Shown: positions 44,801-53,681, counted from the first letter of the stretch. The stretch is 64,000 nucleotides of DNA from Phycisphaerae bacterium (GCA_029260115.1 JAJDDW010000114.1:1-64000); one strand, 5' to 3'. The notes: generated from the letters alone by a model not told the origin. Numbers and translations are program-made.

Positions 44801-45217
44801 CAGCAACGACTAACCGAATTCCTAGCCGTCCAAAACACGTACTTGGGCACTTTCCAAACGCTCGGCGGCTTAGGTTTAATACTCGGCACGATAGGCCTTG
44901 TGGTGGTTTTACTTCGCAACGTATGGGAGCGTCGCGGAGAATTAGCGTTGATGCGTGCTCTAGGATTTACGCATCGCAGCTTAGGTTGGATGGTCTTAGC
45001 CGAAAACACCACCCTAGTCGTCCTGGGCCTTGCCGCCGGAGTCATACCCGCAGCCGTAGCCATCGCCCCCCATCTCATCAACAGACCGCAAGCGATACCT
45101 TGGTTATCCATCAGCATTACCATATTGGGTACGCTTATCGTAGGCATAGGCGGCGGAGCAGCCGCATTGATCCCAACCTTGAAAACTCCTTTACTACCAG
45201 CCCTGCGCTCGGAGTAA
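41822..45217 (+). CDS. Large FtsX-type ABC permease
   Basis: The start is GTG 41822, with AGGA 8 bases upstream. The 1131-residue protein has an N-terminal helix (AHLAVAMGVVVATATLAGAMI), a long extracytoplasmic domain (residues 60-530), helices at about 530-660 (FSLFLIASSVMLVALLF and VSALVGLAGAAGYAWLML), a second block near 690-740, another external domain at 790-1010, and a final FtsX-type triple-helix block (LGGLGLILGTIGLVVVLL, MVLAENTTLVVLGLAAG, ISITILGTLIVGIGGG). Two FtsX domains with large loops suggest a mechanotransducing exporter that acts on lipid or lipoprotein cargo. It works with the LolD-like ATPase just upstream. Cargo is unknown. Confidence 0.9.
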   Translation: MSIFSLIFSSLRHHYRAHLAVAMGVVVATATLAGAMIVGDSMRDSLRNVAIGRLGPVTHAMTSTRFFSDSLIDTLRGQENFDKLFSSGFSAILMPGGIANADSGARANRIQIVSFSGGEVMLNNRLASEIGVQVGDDILVRLGKPSAISTETLLGRRDDTTTTVRLTVAKLAKDNDYADFGLDPRQSAPRNVFIPLEYLQRTLGQRGRANTILLVAQQNNEAQPAQHWLTAALQKSVSLEDYGLTLRTDESRRYLSLDSEAMMLDPTVESAAESVSNQSQLSTSLIITYLANTIALAPSKADIQPPPKPLSGIPYSTVVAVQPHTNSAINLTLTDSSVVNSIPSGSLLLNEWAASDLGAAVGQSVELTYYVTGDFGQLKTVTSTFRLHGVVQDNPQSLDRGFIPAYPGITDAKSLTDWDPPFPVDLKRVRDKDDDYWEKHGPSPKAFISLEDGRRLWAEKGESRARATSVRFHVPAEQSIVTTNEQITQRLLATLRPAQQGLSFEAVRDKAITASSGSTDFGGLFIGFSLFLIASSVMLVALLFRLGIEHRVKDVGILSAVGIPASTILRLLLAEGAVVIMVSALVGLAGAAGYAWLMLTGLRTSWSAAANAPFLTLSLSPTTMCIGYVASSVVALASITKAVWDIKRSSTRAMLSGIIRPVAPKHKNSRKKWTIVAGSTGIMAISLMVLPTFAEVLPPAIAFFLSGASLLVMMLALISGWLNKNQRNTIKGGGTASLCLLGIRNAPRHAGRSLLIASLIASATFLVTALEAFHLDATTDVTKKDSGSGGFSLMAESTLALPYDLNTAGGREALNVTEQASQSLASTSTYAMRLRPGDASSCLNLYMPSDPRLAGVPDEFIKRGGFLFSKSIAETQEELENPWLLLQRTLDDGAIPVIGDENAVLWQWHLGLGKDLIMQSEQGQEVTLRFVALLSGSILQDELIIAESRFTKLFPSIHGHSLFLIEAPLASSASVSQLLEFQLQAFSFDVSSSQQRLTEFLAVQNTYLGTFQTLGGLGLILGTIGLVVVLLRNVWERRGELALMRALGFTHRSLGWMVLAENTTLVVLGLAAGVIPAAVAIAPHLINRPQAIPWLSISITILGTLIVGIGGGAAALIPTLKTPLLPALRSE

Positions 45218-45267
45218 CGTAATTCGCTCATTGAAACATCATTCTTCTACAAAGGAACGGCCAGAAA

Positions 45268-45648
45268 ATGGAACAGCAAAAACCAAAAATCTTAGACGTC
45301 GGGCAATGCGACCTAGACCACGGAAACATTTCTCGCATGTTACAATCGTCATTGCAAGCTGATGTCGATCGAGCGCACAATATGTCGCAGGCCTTGTCAG
45401 CCATTCGCGACCACGATTACAACCTTGTACTCGTGAACCGCATCTTCGACGCCGACGGACAGGAAGGTCAGGAACTTATTAGCCAAGTCAAAGAGGCTTC
45501 TTTCGGTAAATATGTTAAAATTATGCTGGTCAGCAACTTCGATGACGCGCAAGATGCAGCCATAGCGCTCGGCGCGGTACGAGGCTTCGGGAAAAATGCC
45601 ATTGGCGAGCCAGCGACGATCGAGCTACTTCAGGCGTCAATTACCTAA
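45268..45648 (+). CDS. Pseudo-receiver protein lacking phospho-acceptor Asp
   Basis: The 126-residue protein has a receiver-like fold: KILDVGQCDLD with acidic residues near the start, YNLVLVNRIFDADGQEG, VKIMLVSNFDDAQDAAIALGA and a late Lys in GFGKNA. At the phospho-acceptor position the Asp is Asn57 (LVLVNRIF), so it cannot be phosphorylated there. Such pseudo-receivers act as binding modules or are controlled by other means. AAGGA lies 11 bases before the ATG. It follows the permease gene by 50 bases. The role is unknown. Another degenerate receiver is encoded at 17974-18318. Confidence 0.72.
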   Translation: MEQQKPKILDVGQCDLDHGNISRMLQSSLQADVDRAHNMSQALSAIRDHDYNLVLVNRIFDADGQEGQELISQVKEASFGKYVKIMLVSNFDDAQDAAIALGAVRGFGKNAIGEPATIELLQASIT

Positions 45649-45735
45649 CGCCTACCCACCAGGCAGAGTAGCCATCACCGTTAACGGCACATACAATTGA
45701 CCTAACAGAGGTAATGTTATCTGGGAGAATGCAAT

Positions 45736-46308
45736 ATGGCCACGAGAAGAATATTATTGAATGTAGTCTTAGCATCACTTGTTTTCGGTTGTGCCGCACA
45801 AACCCTGATGGCAGACGAAACAGGAAAGACGAAACAGAACATCGAGAATAAGCCCTCAACAGCGACCGATCGCTCACAACTCGAAAAGAAATTCGAGTCA
45901 TTACTTTCGAATGCTGTACTTGAGGGCTTGTGGCAAATGACTGGAGAAGGCGGATTGCAAAGCAAGCTGCCTCTCACGACGCCAAGACCAGAACGATACA
46001 CCATCGTCAGCGCCAGCAAAATCGGTGAAAACGATTGGCTTATACAAGCACGCGTCGAGATTGCCGAAGACAAGGATGTAACGATCCCGGTTCCAGTGCG
46101 CGTCCTCTGGGCCGGAGATACGCCGGTGATCACGCTAGACGAAATCGCCATTCCCATCCTGGGCACGTATTCCGCCAGAGTGATGATGCACAGCCAATTT
46201 TATAGCGGCGTATGGTGGTCCTACGCCAAGAATTACGGCGGCACCATGGCTGGTCGAATCATCAAAGCTGCGCCCCGCGGCGCAGCTTCAGACCAAGACC
46301 ATAAATAA
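45736..46308 (+). CDS. Secreted hypothetical protein
   Basis: The 190-residue product starts at ATG 45736, with GGGAG 8 bases upstream. A signal peptide (NVVLASLVFGCAAQTLMA) starts the protein; the Cys is not in a convincing lipobox. The mature part begins with a Lys/Asn-rich linker, then a domain with EGLWQMTGEGG, YTIVSASKIGENDWLIQARV and MHSQFYSGVWWSYAKNYGG, probably a small beta-barrel. The C-terminus has a basic Ala/Gly patch (AAPRGAASDQDHK). I do not recognise the family by name. It converges on glutamate dehydrogenase, the stops being 39 bases apart. Confidence 0.7.
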   Translation: MATRRILLNVVLASLVFGCAAQTLMADETGKTKQNIENKPSTATDRSQLEKKFESLLSNAVLEGLWQMTGEGGLQSKLPLTTPRPERYTIVSASKIGENDWLIQARVEIAEDKDVTIPVPVRVLWAGDTPVITLDEIAIPILGTYSARVMMHSQFYSGVWWSYAKNYGGTMAGRIIKAAPRGAASDQDHK

Positions 46309-46347
46309 CCAGCGAAAAACTGTCGCGGAACAGCGCTGAAGCGTCCG

Positions 46348-47655
46348 TTAAAAACGCTGACGCGAAGCTTCTGCAACCTTGGCTAGCGCGACAGCATAAG
46401 CGGCCATCCGTAGCGGAATTTTTTCGTCGGTGTGTCGTTGGTGAACGGCGTTCCAAGCTTTGACCATACGCAACTCTAATTCATGGTTCACCTTATCCAG
46501 ATCCCAATTGAATTGTTGCAGGTTTTGTACCCATTCAAAATAGGATACAGTCACACCGCCAGCGTTCGCTAAAATATCTGGTACGATGCGGATGCCCTTG
46601 CTGCGAAATTTTTCATCAGCAAAAGGCGTCACAGGCGAATTCGCCGCCTCAACAACAAGTTTTGCTTTTACGTCATCCACATTTTTTTCGGTAATCGCGC
46701 CGCCCAGTGCAGCCGGAATAAGCACGTCCACGTTCAGCGTGAGAAGTTCCTCGTTAGTTACATCCTGCGTGCCTGGCATGTCCACAACTGAGCCGGTGCT
46801 ATTCAAGTGAGTAAAGACTTTTTCTATATCCAGCCCTTTCTCCGCGTAGATACCACCCTTCACATCTGAAACTGCCACGATTTTCGCGCCGAGGTTTGAG
46901 ATCAAGCGTGCAGCCCATGACCCTACGTTACCAAAGCCTTGTATGGCGACGCGCGCGTTCTTTATGTCCATGCCGAAAGCCTTGCAAGCTTCGCGGGTAA
47001 TAATCATCACCCCACGCCCCGTAGCCTCATCTCGTCCAAGAGATCCGCCAAGGTTAACCGGCTTACCCGTAACGATAGCCGGAGTATATCCATGCTTCTT
47101 GCCATACTCATCCATGATCCAGGCCATGACTTGCGCATTCGTACCAACATCCGGAGCAGGTATGTCACGGTACACGCCAAGGGCCATATCGATTTTTTGC
47201 GCGAATCCGCGCGTCAGACTTTGCAACTCCTTACGACTCATATTTGTTGGATCGCAGGTAATACCGCCCTTCGCACCCCCGAAAGGAACGTCTACGAGCG
47301 CAGTCTTCCACGTCATCAGTGCAGCCAATGACCTCACTTCGTTAAGGTCTACCTTGTGGTGATAACGGATACCACCTTTATAAGGACCACGAACCGCATT
47401 GTGCTGTACACGAAAACCGTGAAACAATTCCAAGCTGCCATTGTCCATGCGTACAGGTATCTGAACGATCAGCTCTCGATAAGGCGTGCGTAGCAAAAGC
47501 TGAATCTCGCGATCCAGCTTCATATGGTCCGCCGCTGCTTGAAATTGCTCGTTAGCAATTTGATTGAAATTCAAGTGCGGCGCGGCAGGTCGAACGTTGG
47601 CAGCATCCCCAACAGGCGCAGCAGGGCTTGGTGCAATAGTGGCGGTGGTCATCAC
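46348..47655 (-). CDS. gdhA: Glutamate dehydrogenase
   Basis: The 435-residue protein is a hexameric-type Glu/Leu/Phe/Val dehydrogenase. GPYKGGIRYHHKV and VPFGGAKGGITCDP contain the substrate-binding and catalytic Lys residues, and IPAPDVGTNAQVMAWIMDEY is conserved. The NAD(P) domain has VAIQGFGNVGSWAARLISN, and VEAANSPVT is characteristic. The length is normal. AAGGA lies 9 bases before the ATG at 47655. It interconverts glutamate with 2-oxoglutarate and ammonia. Neighbouring amino-acid catabolism genes (kynurenine pathway, urocanate hydratase) are 5-15 kb away, so the link is only suggestive. The acidic-Asp/Gly following the nucleotide motif was not resolved enough to decide NAD versus NADP. 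Confidence 0.95.
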   Translation of the reverse strand: MMTTATIAPSPAAPVGDAANVRPAAPHLNFNQIANEQFQAAADHMKLDREIQLLLRTPYRELIVQIPVRMDNGSLELFHGFRVQHNAVRGPYKGGIRYHHKVDLNEVRSLAALMTWKTALVDVPFGGAKGGITCDPTNMSRKELQSLTRGFAQKIDMALGVYRDIPAPDVGTNAQVMAWIMDEYGKKHGYTPAIVTGKPVNLGGSLGRDEATGRGVMIITREACKAFGMDIKNARVAIQGFGNVGSWAARLISNLGAKIVAVSDVKGGIYAEKGLDIEKVFTHLNSTGSVVDMPGTQDVTNEELLTLNVDVLIPAALGGAITEKNVDDVKAKLVVEAANSPVTPFADEKFRSKGIRIVPDILANAGGVTVSYFEWVQNLQQFNWDLDKVNHELELRMVKAWNAVHQRHTDEKIPLRMAAYAVALAKVAEASRQRF

Positions 47656-47771
47656 GAGAAATCCTTATATATAATAGCGAAGCAAACAATAAAAACTACG
47701 CACGTCACCCGGAAAGATCGACGCAATCAAAGTCGTAATTCACTTGAAATTAATAAAGAACCGGAAAGAAG

Positions 47772-47918
47772 TTAGTCGTTTTCGGACGCTACACGCCCGA
47801 GCATTATCATGCAGTGATAATCCGCAAAATTATCGGAGATACGAATTGTCATGACGTCAAATTCCACAAGCTGAGCTTGAAGATTATCTAGGACTAGGCT
47901 GAACGGCGTCATCCGCAT
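47772..47918 (-). CDS. Possible small protein overlapping the MORN-like lipoprotein gene
   Basis: A 48-codon minus-strand frame from ATG 47918 (or 47912) to 47772 encodes a plausible peptide (SLVLDNLQAQLVEFDVMTIR). It overlaps the end of the lipoprotein gene by 35 bases in another frame. There is no ribosome site and no known family, so it is only a candidate. Confidence 0.25.
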   Translation of the reverse strand: MRMTPFSLVLDNLQAQLVEFDVMTIRISDNFADYHCMIMLGRVASEND

Positions 47919-48519
47919 ATTGGATTTCGCGTGCCAGGTTTCCCTTGTCATCCCACAAACGCGAAGGCCCTTGCCGCAGACCATCCACGTAATCTACACT
48001 CCTTTTTACTTGGCCATTCGTGTGCCAACTAGTATATGGGCCCTGCCAAGTGCCATTGTCAATCGTAAATTGCTGTTGCTTTTTGCCATCGGCAAACCAC
48101 ACAATCCATTCGCCGTGGTCCCTACCGTATCGATGCTCACCTACCGACCAAGGCTTTCCATCCTGATGCCAGGCAGCTCGTAGACCATGTTTTTGGCCGC
48201 ACTTGTATTCCATTTGCAGTTTCTTATTTCCGTTCTGCCAATAGTGAGTCATTAACCCATGAGGAATCTGTTCACCATCTTCCCCTATCACTACTTCCTG
48301 CCGCAAAGACAATTGGCCACTATCATACTTCTCCTCCACTACAACAATTGGAAGACCATCACAAGCATGAATACCTGAATATGCTTCGGTAGCAGGCACA
48401 GCCTCGTTTGTTTCTGCCTGCGCCATCGAAACTTTGCTCGACGGCGCCCCCGTAGAACAACCCGCAACAAGAAGGCAAGTAACCAACCCTAATACAAACG
48501 AACATTTTTTTTCCGTCAT
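47884..48519 (-). CDS. MORN-like (YwqK-type) repeat lipoprotein
   Basis: The 211-residue precursor starts at ATG 48519, with AGAGG 7 bases upstream. A lipobox LVAGC at about residues 16-20 predicts lipid anchoring. The mature part has consecutive W-x-x-x-G-x-x repeats: HYWQNGNKKLQMEYKCGQKHGL, AAWHQDGKPWSVGEHRYGRDHGE (shortened here), WFADGKKQQQF and WHTNGQVKRSVDYVDGLRQG. These are MORN_2 units as found in YwqK, an antitoxin-like family name with no proven role here. It could bind another protein or membrane. It stands alone; no partner toxin is recognised. Confidence 0.85.
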   Translation of the reverse strand: MTEKKCSFVLGLVTCLLVAGCSTGAPSSKVSMAQAETNEAVPATEAYSGIHACDGLPIVVVEEKYDSGQLSLRQEVVIGEDGEQIPHGLMTHYWQNGNKKLQMEYKCGQKHGLRAAWHQDGKPWSVGEHRYGRDHGEWIVWFADGKKQQQFTIDNGTWQGPYTSWHTNGQVKRSVDYVDGLRQGPSRLWDDKGNLAREIQYADDAVQPSPR

Positions 48520-48702
48520 CACAACACCTCTGATCATTTTGATGTCTTCTTGCACAAAGTCTATTCCAAAAACCGCCAAGCCAACCAACGGGCGCTATGG
48601 CCTACCAACACCCGATTCCAGCAGGAAAGCATACCAAATAAATAGACCCATGCGTAGTAGTGGGGGAAACCTTAACAATTATGGCGGGAAATTATTGCCC
48701 GA

Positions 48703-51700
48703 TTAACGCCAATTGAGACACGGGGACGCGCCAAGTGTCCTACCTTGCGTAGCTTGCGCTCCGCCAGCCCCATGATAGGCGTCAATGGCGTCAATCAAAT
48801 CCAAAGAAGTTACGCTGCCGGTACGATTAAAATCGAACCTGTGCAGCTCAATATCTACCATGGGTGCCAGACTGACATGTTCGATTAGCCCGCGAATATC
48901 TTGCTGATCAACCACACCGTTCTGATCGGTATCACCAGACAAAACCCCCAAGCAAAATTGTTCGCCACTAGCTAGGTGCGTAAACACCGACCACATATCC
49001 GAAGCTATCGGCTCGGATAATTCGGCCCTAAAAGACTGGAATCCGATGCCTAGCACCTCCAAGATCGTTGGTGTAGCCCCGGCCACTTGCCCATCGATCA
49101 ATGTAAATTCCAATGGCGCAGGTCGATATCTTGCATCAAAATTCACATCAACCGTAGTCCAATTCGCCGCACTGCCAGCAGATGCACTTCGGCGAGCGTC
49201 TACACTATCATTGGCTGGCATCGTAGAGCTGATCGCCACGCAAGGATTTCGTGGCAAGGCATCGCAAACGCCGGCATCACAAAAATCGCCCGTACATGGA
49301 TCGCCATCATCACAGTCGATATTCGAGTTACAGAAACAATCGAACACCACAAAGTCATCCACATACCAGCCATCCAACCCTCCGCAGCCATCTTTACCGA
49401 AATTAAATTTCAATTGGATCGTATCGCCCGGCAAAGCCAAACCGGATAGATCAATAACTGACGTCCCCCATCCGCCACCTGCCCCTGTAAAAGCAGGCTG
49501 CCCAGCCAGGGGATTGGTGTTACCTTCGGCCACAGTCTTAAACGTCATATTATAATCATTGAACGAAAACGCCGAGTCTGGAATCACCAGCCAACTCGTT
49601 CGCCCTACTGCCATGAAGGATACATTACCACCATCAAACCTTGGTTCCGTAGCCACGAAATGTGTAAAGGCTACCTGAGGCTGCTTCACATTAGCCGGCA
49701 AGTTGATAGTGGGGCTAATCAGCGCATGCTGAGAGGACTCATCCTGCGCCCCACAGTCTCCGACATTCGGATCGTCCGCCTTCCAGGCAACACCCGTGCG
49801 ACCCGCAGGCAGCGAACTATCCAACTCCCAATTATACGGTGTAGGCGGAAGCGGCGCTTGATTGAACACGGTCCAACCAAAAGCGCCACTCTCGAAATCA
49901 TCCTCAAACAACACGCGTTGCGAAGAGCAAATTGTCGGCGGTGTAGAATCAAGCACGTTAACACTCGCGCCGCATCGACCCACCAGATGCATTTCCACAG
50001 CCATTAACGTCGCTTCAACTTGGTCCGCGTCAAACTGCGTGAATACTTCGTTAATAGGCAATCCCGTACGTGGGTCGAGCACGAAGGTGCCGATAAGATC
50101 GCTCGCCGATTGATTCATCGCCCAAAACGCATCCTGAAAATCTGAACCGGGCGTCAAGTAGTACACCAACGCATGAAACCAAACCGCCCCGGCCTTGATT
50201 AACCCGATGGGTTCGATCGTAAAACCATTAAACGTACTCCCGTCTACGAGCATCGCGAACGCATGATTGGGAATACCACTGCCGCTGTGTACACCGCCGT
50301 TGTCTAAATGATTACTACCACCGCATGTTTGAGCCGTACTAAATGCGCGGTTGGGATCGCCATAGCATCCCGGACTCCACATATCGCGAATCACCGTCGA
50401 ATCCTCACCGATGAGCCAACGAAAACCATCAGCATAATCATTTTGAATCCAGCTACACAAACTACTTACAGAACGATCAATACGAAGATTGTTTGGTTCA
50501 TCCAACCCCGAATTTACATAGTCCGCATCCTTTGGCCAAAATGGTGCGGAAGCTGGGCCAACATCCATCAAATCGCTGTTAAGCAAATCGATGAGTTCGC
50601 CAAAGACATCAGAAAAAGACTCATTGAGTTGGCCCGATTGGTTTTGATAAATCAGATTCGCGGTAAAACTTGTCAGGCCATGCGTCCATTCGTGACCGAC
50701 AACATCATCAGTCACGAGGCCAGAACAAAATACGGTCTGACCAAGTGTAGACGTCCAAAACGCATTAGGACAAGCGGTTAATGAGCCTGAGTATCTAACG
50801 GTCATCTTCAAACCTAATCCTAGACCATCAATACTATCACGACCAAACGCGCGGAAAAAATAATCGTAAATATCACCGGTGTAGTCGTAACCGGCATTCA
50901 CATCAGAAACAAAGTTGGGCGGATTGCCCTCGCTACGAGCCAGCGTGCCCGGTAGCGCAAGCCCCACGAAAGCATCGTGAATTAAGCGATTTTTCACCGA
51001 GCACGCTTGAGTCCAACGATCCAGCACATTAAGCGTTTGCGCGTCAATAAAAAACGCCTCATCCACATCACCAGTATCATTGGCTACGATCACATGCCAC
51101 GCGAGGTGCGGACCAATAGACGGATCGCCATACCATCCCGGATCGACTATCAACAGAGTAGACTGAGTCACGTGCGTGTCATCTCGCCCAACAAGACCCA
51201 TCGCTACATTCCCGGCTTGATCCGCCGTCACACCAGCCGTGACGCGCAATTTACCAGGGACTAGATGAAACTCGCCATTGGCCGCCGTCACTTGAGCGTC
51301 CAGACGATGATGCACTTTCAACATACCGCTGAATACCGGCACACCCCGATGTACTTGATTAAAGGTAGAATGAAAACCGCCGACAACATCAGCTACGCAG
51401 CGCGAATCATCTCGAACAAGCTGCGCATTAGAATCGACCACACCAAAATGTTGCCCATATTGTTGCAAAAATCCCAGAGCAATATCATCGCGCCGGCTAG
51501 AAGCTGCCTCCACTGGTAACACCTGACCGTGCGCCGGGACAAGAAACGTCGCCATTCCAGAATCAGAAGAACGCCGCAACACGCGCACCGCACCAGGCGT
51601 CGCCGCGCGGGCCATCCCAGTCATGGTCAGCAAAACCAATCCGCCCATCAAACATCGATACACAAAACGATGCGTGACCAGCAACTGTCCGTGACTATTA

Positions 51701-51765
51701 TAAATCAAGAAGAACCCCTTCTTCGTAAATCTCAGATACCTGTACACGTTTCCCGGAAAGCGCAC
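48703..51765 (-). CDS. Secreted thermolysin-family (M4) metalloprotease with dockerin-like tail
   Basis: The open frame gives 1020 residues; the start is uncertain because the signal core (LMGGLVLLTMTGMARA, residues 39-54) sits far from the first GTG at 51765, and a TTG near residue 28 is possible. A propeptide (FTP/PepSY type) fills residues 90-255. The catalytic domain has VVGHEWTHGL with HEWTH (358-362), NESFSDVFGE (381-390) and DNGGVHSGSGIPNHAFA near 500, all M4 hallmarks: zinc ligands, third ligand and transition-state His. It is followed by a jelly-roll binding domain with DDFESGAFGW, a Cys-rich spacer (CDDGDPCTGDFCDAGVCD), a beta domain, and a dockerin-like tail GDTDQNGVVDQQDIRGLIEH. 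It is probably an extracellular protease. Confidence 0.92.
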   Translation of the reverse strand: MRFPGNVYRYLRFTKKGFFLIYNSHGQLLVTHRFVYRCLMGGLVLLTMTGMARAATPGAVRVLRRSSDSGMATFLVPAHGQVLPVEAASSRRDDIALGFLQQYGQHFGVVDSNAQLVRDDSRCVADVVGGFHSTFNQVHRGVPVFSGMLKVHHRLDAQVTAANGEFHLVPGKLRVTAGVTADQAGNVAMGLVGRDDTHVTQSTLLIVDPGWYGDPSIGPHLAWHVIVANDTGDVDEAFFIDAQTLNVLDRWTQACSVKNRLIHDAFVGLALPGTLARSEGNPPNFVSDVNAGYDYTGDIYDYFFRAFGRDSIDGLGLGLKMTVRYSGSLTACPNAFWTSTLGQTVFCSGLVTDDVVGHEWTHGLTSFTANLIYQNQSGQLNESFSDVFGELIDLLNSDLMDVGPASAPFWPKDADYVNSGLDEPNNLRIDRSVSSLCSWIQNDYADGFRWLIGEDSTVIRDMWSPGCYGDPNRAFSTAQTCGGSNHLDNGGVHSGSGIPNHAFAMLVDGSTFNGFTIEPIGLIKAGAVWFHALVYYLTPGSDFQDAFWAMNQSASDLIGTFVLDPRTGLPINEVFTQFDADQVEATLMAVEMHLVGRCGASVNVLDSTPPTICSSQRVLFEDDFESGAFGWTVFNQAPLPPTPYNWELDSSLPAGRTGVAWKADDPNVGDCGAQDESSQHALISPTINLPANVKQPQVAFTHFVATEPRFDGGNVSFMAVGRTSWLVIPDSAFSFNDYNMTFKTVAEGNTNPLAGQPAFTGAGGGWGTSVIDLSGLALPGDTIQLKFNFGKDGCGGLDGWYVDDFVVFDCFCNSNIDCDDGDPCTGDFCDAGVCDALPRNPCVAISSTMPANDSVDARRSASAGSAANWTTVDVNFDARYRPAPLEFTLIDGQVAGATPTILEVLGIGFQSFRAELSEPIASDMWSVFTHLASGEQFCLGVLSGDTDQNGVVDQQDIRGLIEHVSLAPMVDIELHRFDFNRTGSVTSLDLIDAIDAYHGAGGAQATQGRTLGASPCLNWR

Positions 51766-52144
51766 TCACGCCCCATACAGGAGAATCCGGCCTTCGCCTA
51801 TTATATTCCCATAGCAAATCTTAGACGACTAAAAACTTCAAATCGCTCTGACAGGTGTAAAAATCAAGTATAAATCGAGGAGAGTAGCGAAATTGTAGAC
51901 CACGCAGTCGTCAGAAAATCCCCCTATTCCCCTCGCAGTACATCAGGCGAGGGAGGTCTGGCGCATAGCGAAATATTCGGATAATCCACATATTTTTTAT
52001 TTTTCTCTTGACAATAGGGAGGGGGGGCGATAACAGGGATACATGGGTGTGAGGTGGTAGCTTATTCTGGTTGCTGCCGAACACGTTCCTATCTATCTGT
52101 TGAAGGGAATTTTGGGGCAAATCTATTTACTGGGGAGTTATGTT
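51766..52144. other. Intergenic region between protease and 52145 gene
   Basis: About 380 bases without a supported gene. A hairpin CCCTCGC...GCGAGGG lies near 51931-51956. A TTGACA at about 52008 followed by a G-rich stretch and GATAAC might be a promoter for the plus-strand gene at 52145, but the spacing is short. Confidence 0.4.
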
Positions 52145-52930
52145 ATGAATGTATCGATGAAGGTTCGGTTTTCAGTGGTTGTTCTTGCTGCCGCAGGGTT
52201 CAGTTTGGCACATGCTGATGAGGGCGAGTCAAAGCGAAGCGATGTGCTGCGGATACTGAAAACGATTGCACCTCAGATAATCACACAAGACGAAGAAATG
52301 GTTTCCGATTGGCAAGCACAGCGTGCCACGATGACGCCAGTTGTACAAATTGAACGAGAACTATCCGAACGCGCCGAAATGGGTGTGGAAGCTATCGAAG
52401 CCATAACCTTTTGGGATGACAACAACCGTTACGATTTAATCCTCGATGACGATGGGGCCATCGTCCTTGATATTGAGGCACAAACAGCTAGTGATTCGTT
52501 TACCTTCACCGTCGGCCCGGTACCGATCGTCAAGAACCAGGAAAAAGTACTTGTATCCACTTTGGGGGTGATGGCTAGTAAAAATGGTAATAGCGGTACG
52601 TTCGATCTGGAAGTGGATGACCTGAACTCGGAAACGGCTATTGAAGCCTTCAATCAATCTAACGCTGCGCAGGTTTTCATCGAATCCGGAACGGTGGTGG
52701 CATTCTTTTTCACAGACGGCGAGCTGAATGCAGCTTTGCACTTCTCTCCATTGGACCAGGAAGTCGGTGAAGATAAACAGTTGAGCCAGGAGGGAAATCT
52801 CCTCTTGTCGGCACCTTTATATTGGTTGAGACTCAAACAGGTGTGCGATGTACTCTACACCAAGTGTGTAGATCAGGGCAACGTGGATGCCTGCGGCCAC
52901 TGGTTAGATCACTGTCAGCAGGCACCGTAA
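52145..52930 (+). CDS. Secreted hypothetical protein
   Basis: The 261-residue precursor starts at ATG 52145, with GGGGAG 7 bases upstream. The signal peptide is SVVVLAAAGFSLAHA. Helical residues follow (VLRILKTIAPQIITQDEEM), then a beta domain with YDLILDDDGAIVLDIEAQTA and FTFTVGPVPIVKNQEKV. Four cysteines near the C-terminus (VCDVLYTKCVDQGNVDACGHWLDHC) are probably disulfide-bonded. I recognise no family. It stands alone, between the metalloprotease and the kynurenine operon. Confidence 0.72.
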   Translation: MNVSMKVRFSVVVLAAAGFSLAHADEGESKRSDVLRILKTIAPQIITQDEEMVSDWQAQRATMTPVVQIERELSERAEMGVEAIEAITFWDDNNRYDLILDDDGAIVLDIEAQTASDSFTFTVGPVPIVKNQEKVLVSTLGVMASKNGNSGTFDLEVDDLNSETAIEAFNQSNAAQVFIESGTVVAFFFTDGELNAALHFSPLDQEVGEDKQLSQEGNLLLSAPLYWLRLKQVCDVLYTKCVDQGNVDACGHWLDHCQQAP

Positions 52931-53123
52931 TAGTCGTGCAAGAACGCCTCTGCCATAAAATAATCGCTCCGGCTGGGTGAGCGGGCTATATCCTGCTTCC
53001 ACCCTCCTGCCTGACGTAATCCATCCAGCCTATTTCACAATCCTCCCACCCGACGATACACTACAATCCAGTCGCGTAGTGGAACGAAGTTATAGTCGGA
53101 CACAAAAGCTGGAGGATCGCGTT

Positions 53124-53642
53124 ATGGGATTAGCTGCATTTAATTTGAAAGAGTGGATCGACGAACACCGCCATCTACTCAAACCGCCGGTCGGCAACCA
53201 ATGCGTATATAAAGATAGCGACTTTATCATTATGATCGTTGGCGGGCCTAACCAGCGGAAAGATTATCACGTCAATCCCACAGAAGAATTTTTCTTCCAA
53301 CTCGAAGGTGACATCACCCTAAAAATTTTTGAAGATGGCAAACGCAAAGACATCGCTATCAATGAAGGCGACATTTTCCTCCTGCCCCCTCAAATTCCCC
53401 ACTCGCCACAACGCCCCGCAAACACCGTCGGTATGGTCGTCGAACGTCGCAGGCCCAAAGGGCAACATGACCACATGCGATTTTTCTGCGAGAAATGTGA
53501 CAACGTGCTATTCGACCCGGACTTTTATCTCGTGGACATTGTCAACCAGCTTAGGCCTTTGATGGAACAGTTTTGGGGCGATGAATCTCTGCGCACTTGC
53601 GACAAATGCAGCGCCGTTATGGAGCCACCGGCTAAGGGGTAA
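53124..53642 (+). CDS. nbaC: 3-hydroxyanthranilate 3,4-dioxygenase
   Basis: The 172-residue protein starts at ATG 53124, with GGAGG 8 bases upstream; the frame is open from 52977. The cupin core is RKDYHVNPTEEFFFQLEGDI and IFLLPPQIPHSPQRP, whose His and Glu residues bind the catalytic iron. The C-terminal rubredoxin-like site is present as FFCEKCDNVLFD and RTCDKCSAVMEPP, typical of bacterial enzymes. It opens the ring of 3-hydroxyanthranilate to 2-amino-3-carboxymuconate semialdehyde. It is the first gene of the kynurenine operon, and the product is the substrate of the next enzyme (ACMSD). Confidence 0.94.
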   Translation: MGLAAFNLKEWIDEHRHLLKPPVGNQCVYKDSDFIIMIVGGPNQRKDYHVNPTEEFFFQLEGDITLKIFEDGKRKDIAINEGDIFLLPPQIPHSPQRPANTVGMVVERRRPKGQHDHMRFFCEKCDNVLFDPDFYLVDIVNQLRPLMEQFWGDESLRTCDKCSAVMEPPAKG

Positions 53643-53681
53643 ACAGATAGCTTCGATCCTTTTTGTCGGCTGGACTTTGTT

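Noticed and set aside
46265..46288. Perfect 8-bp hairpin AAGCTGCG...CGCAGCTT
   Set aside because: It lies inside the last codons of the 45736 gene and is not followed by a T tract on either strand, so I do not call it a terminator.
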